DNA from: a virus
Length of the DNA: 64,000 nt
Reading direction: 5' to 3' (one strand)
IMG/VR virus record: IMGVR_UViG_3300008954_003475
Coordinates: 124,001 to 188,000 of that record
The number at the start of each line of letters is the position of its first letter. Positions within the stretch are counted from its first letter, which is position 1. Both the position numbers and the translations under genes were made by a program. Shown one piece after another: positions 17,344 through 27,400 of the stretch. Under the pieces are notes generated by a model that saw only the letters and a program-made list of their open reading frames with translations, ran no database searches and had not been told where the DNA came from.

Positions 17344-17781
17344 CTATTCAACTTCGCCTTTATTAATTTTTGCAATCTCAGCTAAAATTTCAGTTATCCT
17401 AGGATGTGTTTTGCATATCTTTTGAAGCTTTTTAACTATACCGCCATAGCGCTTCTTTTGATTTTTATAATCTATATTTCCATGCATAGCCTTATGCACG
17501 GCCGATTGGGTAATGCCCAAATGTTCGGCTATCTCATTTTGAGTTTTGCCCATGAGCCTCATAAACAATATCTTTTTCTGATGCTCTGTTAAAAACTCTC
17601 CATTTACTATCTCATAGATCTCATCTAACAATTCTTCTTTTAAATCACTTATCTTTTCATCACAAGAATTGTCCATAAGAACCCGGCCCATGCCTCGTTC
17701 ATTTGAAAAATTATTTAACTTAGCAGACTCAAATGAGATTTCAACAATCTTATATTGATATGATTTACTCTTTTTACCCAC
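17344..17781 (-). CDS. Sigma-region-4-like HTH regulator
   Basis: This 145-residue protein has a clear helix-turn-helix: after TEHQKKILFMRLMGK comes TQNEIAEHLGITQSAVHKAMHG (about residues 75-100), the pattern of sigma-70 region 4 or LuxR-type HTHs. No region 2 is present, so it is not a full sigma factor. It may be a transcription regulator or a sigma fragment that redirects host RNA polymerase. It is the last gene of the replication module, 5 nt after the primase gene ends. Confidence 0.65.
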   Translation of the reverse strand: MGKKSKSYQYKIVEISFESAKLNNFSNERGMGRVLMDNSCDEKISDLKEELLDEIYEIVNGEFLTEHQKKILFMRLMGKTQNEIAEHLGITQSAVHKAMHGNIDYKNQKKRYGGIVKKLQKICKTHPRITEILAEIAKINKGEVE

Positions 17782-17786
17782 TTACC

Positions 17787-18545
17787 CTACCACGTTTCTG
17801 GAATTATTTGCTTAAAATCCTTAGCAAATGTTTGCTTATTTTTTGATAAATCCGAAAAATATTCATCAACATCCTTGTATGAATCTGGAACTTTTAAAAA
17901 CCTTAATCTAATTCCTCTGTTTATATATTTAGAATATACTCTCTCAACAGACCTTGAGCCAGCTTCATCTGAATCCAATATAAACGTTATCCTGTCTGTG
18001 TATCTTGCAAGCTTTAAAAAATGATTTTGAGAAAAGGCTGTTCCACAAATAGCTACAGAGTTTAAAAAGTTATTTTTACTCATAGATATTTGATCAAAGT
18101 AACCTTCTAAAACATATACATTATTAGATTTTAAGATATGCTCTTTTGCATGATTAAGCCCATACAAAATATTTGACTTTTTATAAGATGAATTCTTATA
18201 CTTCGGAATTCCTAAATAATTTCTTTCATCGTCAGCAAGAAGGGTTCTGCCGCTTATTCCGATTGGCTCATTATATTCTGAATAAATTGGAAAGATTAAA
18301 TAAAAGTAATCAGAAAAGTCACTTCCTTTTGAATAGTTTAAAATATTTAATTTATTTAATAAATCTTCAGAAACATATTTTGTTAAAACAGATGGATTTT
18401 GAGGAAAAAAGCCAATATTATTCTTTGTAATAGACTCTTTATCTAATTGCCTATCTTTTACAAGATACTCTAAACACTTATTAGAATTTTTAAGATTGCT
18501 ATGACAAATGTCTATCAAATGTCCTACTCCTTCATTCTGAGTCAT
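17787..18545 (-). CDS. DnaG-type primase catalytic core (no zinc domain)
   Basis: This makes RNA primers for DNA replication. The 252 residues correspond to the RNA-polymerase domain of DnaG: the N-terminal part with CLEYLVKDRQLDKESI and NIGFFP matches the YLxxRGL...IGFAP region; ISGRTL is followed by YLGIPKYKNS and ILYGLNHA; and the TOPRIM fold has Glu147 (VLEGYFDQ) and the DxD pair Asp191/Asp193 (ILDSDEAG). The CHC2 zinc-binding domain that normally begins DnaG is absent, as is the C-terminal helicase-binding domain. A stand-alone zinc-finger protein of the right type is encoded 24 kb away at 41727-42266. The start overlaps the stop of 18532-18900. Confidence 0.88.
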   Translation of the reverse strand: MTQNEGVGHLIDICHSNLKNSNKCLEYLVKDRQLDKESITKNNIGFFPQNPSVLTKYVSEDLLNKLNILNYSKGSDFSDYFYLIFPIYSEYNEPIGISGRTLLADDERNYLGIPKYKNSSYKKSNILYGLNHAKEHILKSNNVYVLEGYFDQISMSKNNFLNSVAICGTAFSQNHFLKLARYTDRITFILDSDEAGSRSVERVYSKYINRGIRLRFLKVPDSYKDVDEYFSDLSKNKQTFAKDFKQIIPETW

Positions 18546-18900
18546 TGCTTTCCACCTTGCTTAACACCCTCTGTGTCTCTTCAACCGCCTTTATCATATG
18601 TTGTGTTACATCGATCTTGCACCCAACCTGATCATTCGAGCAGCCCTTTCCGACCAAAACTCCATTAATAAACTGTGTTTCAACGTCTTGTTCGCAGGTC
18701 TTGCACGGAAAGACAAACGCCTTTTTCTTTTTAGACCTAAGGATATCTCCATTAGCCTTCATCGCCAACTTTGAATATGGCGACACATCAACAAGGACCT
18801 CTCCACACTCATTGCACATTACATCATCTGTATCTATATCTAAAGAACCATCTGTAAATCCATCACTAAACTTACACTTCTGATTACATCTTACAATCAT
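18532..18900 (-). CDS. Multi-zinc-ribbon protein
   Basis: This 122-residue protein has at least four cysteine pairs: CNQKC near the N-terminus, CNEC near residue 30, CKTC near residue 68, and a looser CSNDQVGC near residue 90. This pattern predicts two zinc ribbons, with a basic linker (RSKKKKAF) between them. It is encoded between RecA and the primase core, overlapping the primase gene by 14 nt, so a nucleic-acid-binding replication role is plausible. It does not match the CHC2 zinc finger of DnaG. Confidence 0.7.
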   Translation of the reverse strand: MIVRCNQKCKFSDGFTDGSLDIDTDDVMCNECGEVLVDVSPYSKLAMKANGDILRSKKKKAFVFPCKTCEQDVETQFINGVLVGKGCSNDQVGCKIDVTQHMIKAVEETQRVLSKVESNDSE

Positions 18901-18909
18901 ACTTCCTCC

Positions 18910-20070
18910 TCATTCTATGGAATTTATCAATGGATTAACGTCCTCTGCTGCCCCATCTGTTTCAAGAGCGCCAACGATAGGGTCTTTATATCCTAAATAT
19001 ATATCTCTAACCTCTTGATCATTAGCTTGTACAAAGCTGTCTCCGGATTCAACAAATGCCAATAAAGCTTTATCTCGGCCTCGTATCTTTTCTCCATTTA
19101 TAAGATAGCTCTGACTGCTTGGCCTTTCTATTAGGCCATACTTTACAGACAGATCAAAAACTTCTTCCTCGGCATTTACAATTCCTTTTTTATATTCTAC
19201 TTTATATTCGGCTTTGCGAAATGGCGCTCCAACCTTATTCTTCTGAATCTTAGCTCTAACCGTATGCCCAATCCGACCTCCCTCATCATCTTTTATAACC
19301 GAATCTGCACTAAAAACAGGAGCCATATTTATCATTAAACTGCATGCATGCTTAAGAGCCTTACCTCCAGGAGAGGTCGTTGGATCTCCAAACATTTGGC
19401 CTAAATTAACACGAACCTGATTAATGCCTATGAAGGCAACATTCGCTTGAGCAACAACCGGAGTAAGCTTCTTCAGCTCTGTGGACAAAAACCGTGGAAT
19501 TGGAGCCATATTTGCCTTGCCTATATCTGCAGAAATTTCCAATGGAGTATTCAAAACAGCTATTGAATCAAGAACTATTATTCCAAGATTTCTAAACCTA
19601 GGATCCTTCCCCTCTATAATATGATCCAAAATTCCCTTCATATTTTTTGATGCTTTTTTAGTTTTAGAATTAACCTTCATCGTTCCAATTAGTCCTTGGA
19701 AAATAGCTCTTGCATCATTAGTCTTTATCACCATAACCCTGGATATGTCTACGCCCTGATTCTGTGCCCACTCTGGATCATAAGTATATTCCGCATCTAT
19801 AAAAAGAGCTGTATTATCAGGATTCTCATCCAAGTAACTCTTTATGCACGATAAGGCAAGCATTGTTTTTCCAGAACTCTCTTGACCTGCAAGCTGAGTG
19901 ATCCTTCCCATAGGGATTCCGCCTATGCCTATCGACTCATCGAGCGCAGGACTGCCTGTACTTATTGCATCATATTTTGTAGAAATATTTCCATCGAAAA
20001 AGATCGTATCTTCCCCAAAGAAATTAACAATTTCTTTCTCGGCCTCAGAGGCCGTTATTTTTATCGACAT
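18910..20070 (-). CDS. recA: RecA recombinase
   Basis: This is the strand-exchange ATPase of homologous recombination and repair. Walker A is GQESSGKTM (about residues 62-70), the Walker B region is IIVLDSIAVL, and the L2 DNA-binding region is in the NQVRVNLGQMFGDPTTSPGG stretch. The match is to bacterial RecA rather than T4 UvsX. The frame is open to 20124, but the start is clearly the ATG at 20070, preceded by AAAGGAG with 6 nt spacing; this gives 386 residues, near the usual 350. It lies 11 nt after the GroEL gene. No LexA-type operator was seen. Confidence 0.93.
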   Translation of the reverse strand: MSIKITASEAEKEIVNFFGEDTIFFDGNISTKYDAISTGSPALDESIGIGGIPMGRITQLAGQESSGKTMLALSCIKSYLDENPDNTALFIDAEYTYDPEWAQNQGVDISRVMVIKTNDARAIFQGLIGTMKVNSKTKKASKNMKGILDHIIEGKDPRFRNLGIIVLDSIAVLNTPLEISADIGKANMAPIPRFLSTELKKLTPVVAQANVAFIGINQVRVNLGQMFGDPTTSPGGKALKHACSLMINMAPVFSADSVIKDDEGGRIGHTVRAKIQKNKVGAPFRKAEYKVEYKKGIVNAEEEVFDLSVKYGLIERPSSQSYLINGEKIRGRDKALLAFVESGDSFVQANDQEVRDIYLGYKDPIVGALETDGAAEDVNPLINSIE

Positions 20071-20081
20071 ATTCAACTCCT

Positions 20082-21737
20082 TTAATATTTGTGTCTCAAA
20101 GTACCCTCTTCTGGAGGGCGCCACCCCGTAGGCGGCTGCCAGCTTGACGGATTATTTGCCTGTTCCGATACAATCGCCTCTGTATTTATAAGAAGCAACG
20201 AAATACTTGCAGCATTCTGCAAAGCTATTCTCGACACCTTTTTCGGATCAATAACTCCGGCCTTAACCAAATCTTCAAACTTTCCATTAACAGCATTATA
20301 TCCAAGGTTAGAATTTCTTGATTTCAAAACTCGTTCAACAACTGCCTCATAATCTTCACATGCATTTTCAACGATTTGTCTAATCGGACGAATACATGCA
20401 TCTAAAAGAACCTTTGCCGCAGGAACCAGATCGGCATCCAAGCCTGACAAGCTAACTTTCTTAGCGGCCCTCAGAAGGGCAATGCCACCACCCGGAACAA
20501 AGCCCTCCTCTATGGCCGCCCTTGTTGCACAAATAGAGTCTTCAACCCTATCCCCCTTCTCTCTCAGCTCAAGCTCGGTTGAGTAGCCTACAGTCACAAT
20601 GGCTGCTTTATTTTGCAAATAAGCCATCCTTTTTCTTACATCAAGCCTAGCAGAATCTCCTATCAACTTGTCTAAGTCCTTCTGATAAATAGTTAGACGC
20701 TCATCTATTCTTGCTTGATCTTTTCTTCCCTCTAATATCTTAGTTAAATATTTATTTACAATAACCTTCTTTGCAAAGCCCAAATCCTCAACCTTAGCCT
20801 TTGATAAAGGATTTCCCAACTCTGTTCCGAATATTTTCGTTCCAGTAAGAATAGACATACACTCAAGCCATTCCGTTCTGCTTCCAGGGTCTATGCCTGT
20901 GGGCGGAAGATTAACGGCAACGGCTTTAATTCTTCCTAATTTATTATTTGCAACCAATGTAGCCAACGCTTCTTGCTTTACTGCTTTTGCTATAATCAAA
21001 ACTGGCAAGCTGTTATTTGATAATTCGTTAAGAAGGTCTATACAAGAAGACATTGACGTAATATCTTCATCACAAATTAAAATATTACAATTCTCAATCA
21101 CAACATCCGCCTGCTGTTCTTCTGTTAAAAATGCAGAAGTTACATAGCCGCTCTCAACCTCTACGCCGTCTACAAACCTAACCGAAGTATCTGGGCCTGG
21201 ACATGCCTCTGCGGCAACGGTCCCTTCTAAACCAACCGTATGAAATGCCTCTGCTATCTTATCGCCTATCTCTTGATCATTGTTTGCAGAAATTGTCGCA
21301 ATATTCCTAAGGGTCTCTAAATCACTTACCTCAGTTGCCATATCATTTAGATTAGTCACAACCTGCTTTACAGCCCACTGAACGCCCCGCTTGAAAAAGA
21401 GAGGACTATAATTATCATCTATTAACTCATTTCCTCTTTTTAAAATCTCATGAGCCAAAACAGTGGCAGTAGTTGTTCCGTCTCCGGCAATAGCTGCAGT
21501 TCGACCCGCAGCTTCTTTCACCAACTGACACGCCAGCTCTTCCACCGGGTGTTCAAGAGTTACCTCTCTAGCAACAGTTACACCATCCTTAGTTATAACG
21601 GGCGCTCCAACATATTTCCCCAGAATTACATTCTTACCTTGAGGCCCCATCGTAACGCCAACAGTCTTTGCGAGCTTTTCTGCTCCAGAAAGAAGCGCTG
21701 ATCGAGCTTCTTTGTTATAAGTTAAATCTTTAGCCAT
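20082..21737 (-). CDS. groEL: GroEL-type (group I) chaperonin
   Basis: This is a double-ring ATP-dependent folding chamber subunit. The 551 residues and the ordered motifs match GroEL throughout: the N-terminal TVGVTMGPQGKNVILGK, the ATP-binding AGDGTTTATVLAHEIL (catalytic-region Asp86), the apical domain, and the C-terminal FVPGGGIALLRA. The usual GGM-rich C-terminal tail is replaced by a Pro-rich tail (WQPPTGWRPPEEG). No GroES-like gene is visible in the window; T4 brings its own co-chaperonin and uses host GroEL, whereas here the large subunit is encoded. It overlaps the RuvC-like gene by 8 nt upstream. A role in folding capsid or other phage proteins is inferred. Confidence 0.93.
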   Translation of the reverse strand: MAKDLTYNKEARSALLSGAEKLAKTVGVTMGPQGKNVILGKYVGAPVITKDGVTVAREVTLEHPVEELACQLVKEAAGRTAAIAGDGTTTATVLAHEILKRGNELIDDNYSPLFFKRGVQWAVKQVVTNLNDMATEVSDLETLRNIATISANNDQEIGDKIAEAFHTVGLEGTVAAEACPGPDTSVRFVDGVEVESGYVTSAFLTEEQQADVVIENCNILICDEDITSMSSCIDLLNELSNNSLPVLIIAKAVKQEALATLVANNKLGRIKAVAVNLPPTGIDPGSRTEWLECMSILTGTKIFGTELGNPLSKAKVEDLGFAKKVIVNKYLTKILEGRKDQARIDERLTIYQKDLDKLIGDSARLDVRKRMAYLQNKAAIVTVGYSTELELREKGDRVEDSICATRAAIEEGFVPGGGIALLRAAKKVSLSGLDADLVPAAKVLLDACIRPIRQIVENACEDYEAVVERVLKSRNSNLGYNAVNGKFEDLVKAGVIDPKKVSRIALQNAASISLLLINTEAIVSEQANNPSSWQPPTGWRPPEEGTLRHKY

Positions 21738-22272
21738 TGTTTCTTTCCTTAAAAATATATGTTAACGCTACAGCCATAGCGTCCGCTTCATCATAACACT
21801 CTTTAGCTATTTTACCATTTTTATTATTTCTCAAACTAAAATTAGAAAAGTATTTTTTTATAAATTCGAAGCACTCTTCTTTCGATGAAATTTTGTAACC
21901 AGCCTCTTTTGAGAGCATAGATCTGATTGTTACGACCGCATATCTATGCGGCTCATACTTTAAACCCTTTAGGCAAGCTATAGAGATTAGCTCATTAAAA
22001 ACAGACAAAACAATTATTGTTCTTGCCGTACTTCTTCCTGCTGGAAATTTATTCGCATATGCTTCTGATGCAACAGAATCTGGCATCTTTTCTACTAAAA
22101 GATCACAGACTTCATCATGCGCACTTAAAGCTCTAACTGCCAAAGAACCTTTATTGCTCTTTGGAGGTTTTATGTGTCCGTACTCTTTTAGCTCTATTGT
22201 CTGATCATCATACTCAAGCAGCGACCAACCAATAGTGCTAGACGATATATCTAATCCTAAAACTGTTTTCAT
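21730..22272 (-). CDS. ruvC: RuvC-like Holliday-junction resolvase
   Basis: This 180-residue RNase-H-fold nuclease is likely to resolve branched DNA from replication and recombination before packaging. It shows the RuvC pattern: VLGLDISSSTIGWSL at the N-terminus (first catalytic Asp at residue 7), a central acidic residue in VASEAYANKF, and a C-terminal EADAMAVALTY with the last Asp. The start is fixed by the family pattern, yet no Shine-Dalgarno sequence precedes it: the hairpin terminator at 22278-22309 ends only 5 nt before the ATG. Expression may therefore depend on read-through or coupling. Confidence 0.82.
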   Translation of the reverse strand: MKTVLGLDISSSTIGWSLLEYDDQTIELKEYGHIKPPKSNKGSLAVRALSAHDEVCDLLVEKMPDSVASEAYANKFPAGRSTARTIIVLSVFNELISIACLKGLKYEPHRYAVVTIRSMLSKEAGYKISSKEECFEFIKKYFSNFSLRNNKNGKIAKECYDEADAMAVALTYIFKERNNG

Positions 22273-22309
22273 AATAAAAGGCGCATAGAGATTCTACTCT
22301 ATGCGCCTT
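22271..22309 (-). terminator. Rho-independent terminator after the ssDNA-binding protein gene
   Basis: On the minus transcript a perfect 13-bp stem (AAGGCGCATAGAG with CTCTATGCGCCTT) is closed by a 6-nt loop and followed by TTATTATG, with the stem's own terminal U residues adding to the U-tract. It lies between the SSB gene and the RuvC-like gene and abuts the latter's start codon. Confidence 0.8.
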
Positions 22310-22352
22310 AAACTATCTCAAAAAAGTTCTTATGAACTATTCTCTGAAAGAC

Positions 22353-22961
22353 CTACTCGAAATCAAAATCGAAATCATCATCTGTTGCTGTTACAACATC
22401 TGCAGTTCCGGTTTCAGCACTCCAGCCCATAACCTCTAAAACATCAGAGGCTTCAGCGGGAGAAATAAGCTTCTCGACATTCACTCTGTCATTAAAGTCT
22501 ACGAATGTAGCCTTAAAGTCAGAGGACAACGGTTCCTTTGGATTCGGAGTAACGCTATAAAGCGGCTGAGAACCCTTTGGACCCTTGAAGATAGTTACGT
22601 CATAAGCCGTAACCTTGCCCCAACGACTGTTATTATACAAAGCCTTAACTCCGTTATAAATCTGTGGACCAACTTCGAGAATGCGAAATTCATCATCCGT
22701 TCTGTCGAGGACCTTTATCAGCCATCGCGCTTGACGCCGAAAGCCTGAATCCTCAAGCCTGCGGACAAGATCTGGATGATCAACCGGACTGTTCACCTTT
22801 CGTCGTGAACCATCTGGCGTAACCACCCAATGAATATAAAACTGAACCGGGTTACCCATAACCCGAACTGTGTTCTCACCCTCTTCTAACCGCAAGAAGT
22901 CGGACTTTGTTCCCGAATCTGCGGCATTCCAATCAACTTCTCCAAATACCATACTTGTCAT
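22353..22961 (-). CDS. Single-stranded DNA-binding protein (gp32-like role)
   Basis: This 202-residue protein has an N-terminal and central OB-fold-like part (LRLEEGENTVRVMGNPVQFY, LIKVLDRTDDEFRILEVG, AYDVTIFKG) and a strongly acidic C-terminal tail (TDDDFDFDFE). Phage SSBs such as T4 gp32 and T7 gp2.5 use such a tail to contact replication partners. No zinc-binding Cys/His set is present, unlike T4 gp32. Its upstream gap carries two inverted repeats (22981-23021), and a strong terminator follows, so it is probably expressed as its own highly translated unit. The assignment is by architecture and neighbourhood. Confidence 0.72.
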   Translation of the reverse strand: MTSMVFGEVDWNAADSGTKSDFLRLEEGENTVRVMGNPVQFYIHWVVTPDGSRRKVNSPVDHPDLVRRLEDSGFRRQARWLIKVLDRTDDEFRILEVGPQIYNGVKALYNNSRWGKVTAYDVTIFKGPKGSQPLYSVTPNPKEPLSSDFKATFVDFNDRVNVEKLISPAEASDVLEVMGWSAETGTADVVTATDDDFDFDFE

Positions 22962-22980
22962 TTCTTTCTCCTAATTATCT

Positions 22981-23021
22981 GTGACACTGTCACGTTCTGT
23001 GGCTTAACCGTAGAATTACGG
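22981..23021 (-). promoter_or_regulatory. Two inverted repeats in the SSB leader
   Basis: GTGACA-C-TGTCAC (22981-22993, plus-strand reading) is a perfect 6-bp palindrome, and CCGTA-GAAT-TACGG (23008-23021) is a second 5-bp one. Both lie 20-60 nt upstream of the SSB start codon in an 80-nt gap. They could be an operator or RNA hairpins for translational control, as with the T4 gp32 leader. Confidence 0.5.
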
Positions 23022-23041
23022 ATTGTTGCCATGTTTTAGTT

Positions 23042-23602
23042 TTAGCCCCACTCTATATCATCGGCATCACCGCCGAAGTCATCAGGCTTAACTGATCTGG
23101 TGGGAAATGGATCAGCCTCAACGCCTACACTATTATACCCTACTCCACTAGCGTTTTCAATAGAATAATCTCTTCGTAAAAATGTTTTTAAAGCATAATG
23201 CCAACCTGAAAAATAACTGGCCTTATTCTCAAGCCACTTCTTACACGCCTTTGCAAGAGTTAGCTGATTACAAGCATCAATATAATCATCATCAGCTTGA
23301 GCGTGCCACTCTTTATCCTTTACAGTTTTGAAACCAGCCTCTTTTGCTTTATGCAAAGCAGCATTTGACCATGTTTTATTTTTATTAGACTCTAAAAACC
23401 CAATCCATCTATCAATTTGAACAATCTTTTCCTGACACAGATTCTGGCCCTCAAGGGTATAGAGCAAACCTTTCTCTGCTATATTCGAATCGACCACCCC
23501 ATTGGTCGGCAACAAGCTTATAACATCTTCTATCGGAGAAATATCGATATCCTCAATAGAAAATGAATTTATTGAAATTTTTTCATGAAGTTTCGACACC
23601 AT
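23042..23602 (-). CDS. Hypothetical replication-module protein, 186 aa
   Basis: I recognise no family. The protein is mainly helical in the middle (WIGFLESNKNKTWSNAAL and LTLAKACKKWLENKASYF) with Trp-rich amphipathic helices, and it ends in an acidic tail (DDFGGDADDIEWG) like that of the adjacent SSB. The shared acidic tail and position between the SSB and polymerase genes suggest a replication or recombination accessory factor, perhaps of the mediator type; this is inference. It overlaps the previous gene by 20 nt. Confidence 0.65.
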   Translation of the reverse strand: MVSKLHEKISINSFSIEDIDISPIEDVISLLPTNGVVDSNIAEKGLLYTLEGQNLCQEKIVQIDRWIGFLESNKNKTWSNAALHKAKEAGFKTVKDKEWHAQADDDYIDACNQLTLAKACKKWLENKASYFSGWHYALKTFLRRDYSIENASGVGYNSVGVEADPFPTRSVKPDDFGGDADDIEWG

Positions 23603-23939
23603 CTTCTCCTAATATTTTTTCTTCTAATCGCTCTAGGCGCTCAACCATATTATTCACAGCCATAAAATTGTCAACTTTAGTTTCAAAGTCCATAATCTTA
23701 TTTATCTTTCGGTCCAAAGCTCTAACCCTTTGATTCATCATAACATTTAATAGAAAAAAGATTACTCCCATAGAAATAGTTTTATTTACAGGCGGATTAA
23801 CAGAAGTTATTATCCCATTTTTATCTGTTTTGAACAAACCTACGAAGTCTGTGTCTCCAAACTGTTCTTTCAAACTTTTGTAATATTCAAATTCGCCATC
23901 GCTTAATTCTAGGCGTTTATTTCCAACTGCCCTTATCAC
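23583..23939 (-). CDS. Small possible membrane/coiled-coil protein
   Basis: This 118-residue protein has one hydrophobic stretch (ISMGVIFFLLNVMM, about residues 55-68), borderline for a membrane helix, followed by a predicted coiled coil (RALDRKINKIMDFETKV and MVERLERLEEKIL). It appears to start with GTG at 23939, overlapping the stop of the upstream gene in a GTGA junction, so translation is coupled. I recognise no family. Confidence 0.6.
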   Translation of the reverse strand: MIRAVGNKRLELSDGEFEYYKSLKEQFGDTDFVGLFKTDKNGIITSVNPPVNKTISMGVIFFLLNVMMNQRVRALDRKINKIMDFETKVDNFMAVNNMVERLERLEEKILGEDGVETS

Positions 23940-24448
23940 TCCGTGACCCTCCGAACTGTTGGACCCGTACCTGCAACGGCCTTTTCCTTAGCAATACGCT
24001 TCAGCCTTGCCACCTTCAAATCTAAATCAGCACCCTCTGCCTCTTCGTCCATCTTGGATAACATTTCATTTCTCACTTCGTCTCTTATGCTGTCATAATC
24101 ATCTTCGTCACCTTGACCTTGGCCGGCTGCATCCTCAAACTCTTCAATCTCCCCTTCTCCATCGCTCAAAGCAGAGCCCTCTTGGAACTCCTGAACATCA
24201 TCGGAAGAAGCTTCTTCCGATCTTGTCGGGAAAAACTCTGTCAACATAAACAATGTTATATCAAAAATCAAATCCTCATTTAACTCTTGAGAAAATGATT
24301 GCTCTAAGATTCTGCTCTTTAAAAGCCTAAGTCTTTGCATGTGCAGATCTCCGAAAAGAGCAGCTCCACAAGACGGGCAGCAATTTTTGACGAGACTATG
24401 CCGCATAGTCTCAACAACTTCAAATTCACACCTTTTACAAGTAATCAT
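23936..24448 (-). CDS. Zinc-ribbon protein with acidic linker
   Basis: This 170-residue protein has an N-terminal zinc ribbon (CKRC at residues 4-7 and CPSC near residue 24), a hydrophobic helical region (FDITLFMLTEFFP), a highly acidic disordered stretch (about residues 75-130) and a basic C-terminus. It starts 4 nt inside the end of the DNA polymerase gene (ATGA-type overlap), so it is made with the polymerase. A DNA- or polymerase-binding accessory role is inferred. Confidence 0.65.
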   Translation of the reverse strand: MITCKRCEFEVVETMRHSLVKNCCPSCGAALFGDLHMQRLRLLKSRILEQSFSQELNEDLIFDITLFMLTEFFPTRSEEASSDDVQEFQEGSALSDGEGEIEEFEDAAGQGQGDEDDYDSIRDEVRNEMLSKMDEEAEGADLDLKVARLKRIAKEKAVAGTGPTVRRVTE

Positions 24449-27400
24449 ACCTCTCTCCCATATACCCTCTCAAGAGAAGAAAGGGCTAAATCTTTTTGGT
24501 CCAAATAAGTATTGACTCTACATATGGCCTTAATTGGAATGCCGTCTTTCAACATAGTCCTATACTTTGCATAATCTTCGGCCCATAACGTTAAGCCACA
24601 AGTATCACCATTTATATCTTCCACAAGATATTTGGCAAACTTCTTGCCTACATTTTTACCATTTTTAATCTTAAATTCCTTAATTTTTGTTTTTATTATA
24701 GCTTCAATCTTTATTCTAGATCCACTATTCAAAGTGTCAATCTGCGACAAAGGCGTTACCAAAGAACCGCCCGAGAAAAAACTCTTAAAAACTTCGTGCA
24801 AATTTCCGCTCAAGGATCTTCCCAACACCTCTCTTTCGAAAAGAAGCGTCTCTTTTCTATCCCAACCCTCTTCTATCTTTCCAAACTCTAGTCCAGACAC
24901 TATCTCTCGAAATTCATTTGAATCTTTTGAAATAGAATGAACCTCAAATAATTCTGTTCTTCTATCTTTTGGAATCTTCTTTAGATTCGGATTATGTTTA
25001 AAAATTCTTGATTCAATCATCTTCTTAATTGCATTTTTAGCCTTCGAACGATACTTCTGATAATTATCATGCATATCCTTTCTTGTTCTGTCAAAACAAT
25101 CTAACGCTCCTGCTTTCGAAAGAGACTGTATAACCGTCTTCCCAACTGTTCTGCTGTCGTTTCTAGACAAGAAATCTGGATAATTTTCATAAGGCTGATT
25201 TTCCATTATACTCTCTATAGCCTTATCTCCAACACCTTTTATTGCAGATATTCCAGTTGAGATATTTCCATCTTCTAATATCTTATACCTGCCAACACTG
25301 TGATTTACGTTTGGCGGCAAAACCTCGATCCCCATCTTTCGACATTCATCAAGATACTCTTGCACTTTATCACTATTTGGATCTTCCGAATTTATTAATG
25401 CACACATAAATTGAGATGGATAATGACACTTTAACCATGCGGTATAAAAAGAAATGATAGAATAAGAAATCGAATGTGACTTATTAAAAGCATATCCGCC
25501 AAGCGGCTCTATATACGACTTCCAAATTTTGCACGCTATCTCATATGACATCTTACTGTATTCCATACAGTCTTTAACAAAGTTTGTTTCTGTGCGCAAA
25601 ACAAGCCTTGGATCCTTGCCCTTTAGCTTGCTTATCTTTCTCAAAGCATCAGCTTGATTCAAGTCCCATCCTGCGCAATCTTGCGCAATAATCATCGCCT
25701 GCTCTTCATACACCAAAACACCATAGGTCTTTTCCAAAGCTCTTTTTAAATTAGGATGCTCATATGTAGCCTTCTCCATTCCAAGCCTTCTCTTTGCATA
25801 GCGCTTCCTTTCGGCTGGCTTACAAGAGGGTCTTCCTATTGCGTTAATTGCAGATATATCTTCTATATTTTTAGGTTTAAGCCTTATACAGAAAGGCGTC
25901 AAAGAAGATTCTAATTGAAATAATCCAACAGTTTTACCCCGACCAATCATAGCATAGGCCTTTTCATCCTTCATGTCTATGTCTTCTACCGTAAGCTTTT
26001 CCCCAGTAGTTTCTTCAATAAGTTTAAATGCATTATCTATTACAGTAAGCGTCTTTAGGCCTAAAAGATCCATCTTTATAAGACCATTCTCTTCACACCT
26101 AGTCTTTTCCCACTGCGTTATATTGTGCCCTTCCTTATCTATTCTCAAAGGAATAGTTTCATATAATGCATTTTCACCAATAACCACACCTGCTGCATGC
26201 ATTGACCAGTTTCTTGTAAGATTTTGCAATTTAGACGCATACGCGTACAACTCTGGATATTGGCTCATATACTCTGACAGCTGTGTGCTTTCAGACATTG
26301 CATCATCTAGAGTTTCTGCATCAGGCATAATAGCCGTTATTGTATTTGCAATTTTAAAAGCAGAAGATTTATCCCCACCAAGCCTCAAACTTCTCGCAAC
26401 ATCTTTAATCACAACCCTTGGAGATAGAGTGCTCCAGTTAGATATAGAAGCAACTTTGTCCGATCCATACTTATCTTTTATATAATCTTTCACAATTCCA
26501 GGATCAGAAAAATCAGAATCAATATCTGGAAAAGACTTCTTTTGATTATTGTGAAATCTTTCAAAAATTAAGTCATACTCTATCGGGTCAACATTTGTTA
26601 TGCCTGTAAGATACGCTACAAGCGAACCAGCCGCCGAACCGCGAGCAGGGCCTACCGGCATTCTTTCCTTTGCCCAATTAACATAGTCTGCAACGATCAA
26701 CATATAGGATGAAAAATTCTTATCTTCCAATACAGACAACTCTGTCTTTACCCTCTCCCAATACTCATCTCTATCATCGTTGTCAAGATGAGACAGCTTA
26801 TCCTTAAAACCCTCGATGCACTTGTATCGAAGATATGCTTTATCATCCGGAACATTAGATCCCAAATTATCCTTCCACTCTCTGAACTCTTTAAAGTCTG
26901 GTTCTTCAGAAACGGAAAAAACAGGCAGCATGGCGCCTTTTGGTTTTATATAAGAAGGCTCAGCACATGCATTCATAATCTTTAATGAATTTTGCATACC
27001 TATTTCGGCAATCTTTGGACCAAAAAAATCAATAATTTCATTATGTGTTTTTAGATACATATCTTGAACACCATAACGAAACCTATCTGGATCATCTATT
27101 GCTTTTTTATCTTTGATAGCAAGCATGCAATCATGAAACTTTGCATGCTCCCTGTCTCTATAGTGAGCATCACAAGTTATGACATAAGGAATGTTATAAT
27201 CACTAGAAATTTTCAACAAAGACTCATTAAGTTTTATTTGATTTACTTCTTTTCCATTTTTATTTACAGCATAAAGACTGTGCGGCTGAAGTTCCAAAAA
27301 AAATCTATCTTTAAAAATACCATTCAATCTTTTAATATGCGACAAAGCCAAATCTTCTTCTTGCTCCGTTATAAGAGTTTTTGCCACGATACCATTGCAA

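Noticed and set aside
17344-17781. Complete sigma factor
   Set aside because: Only a region-4-like HTH is present and region 2 is missing.
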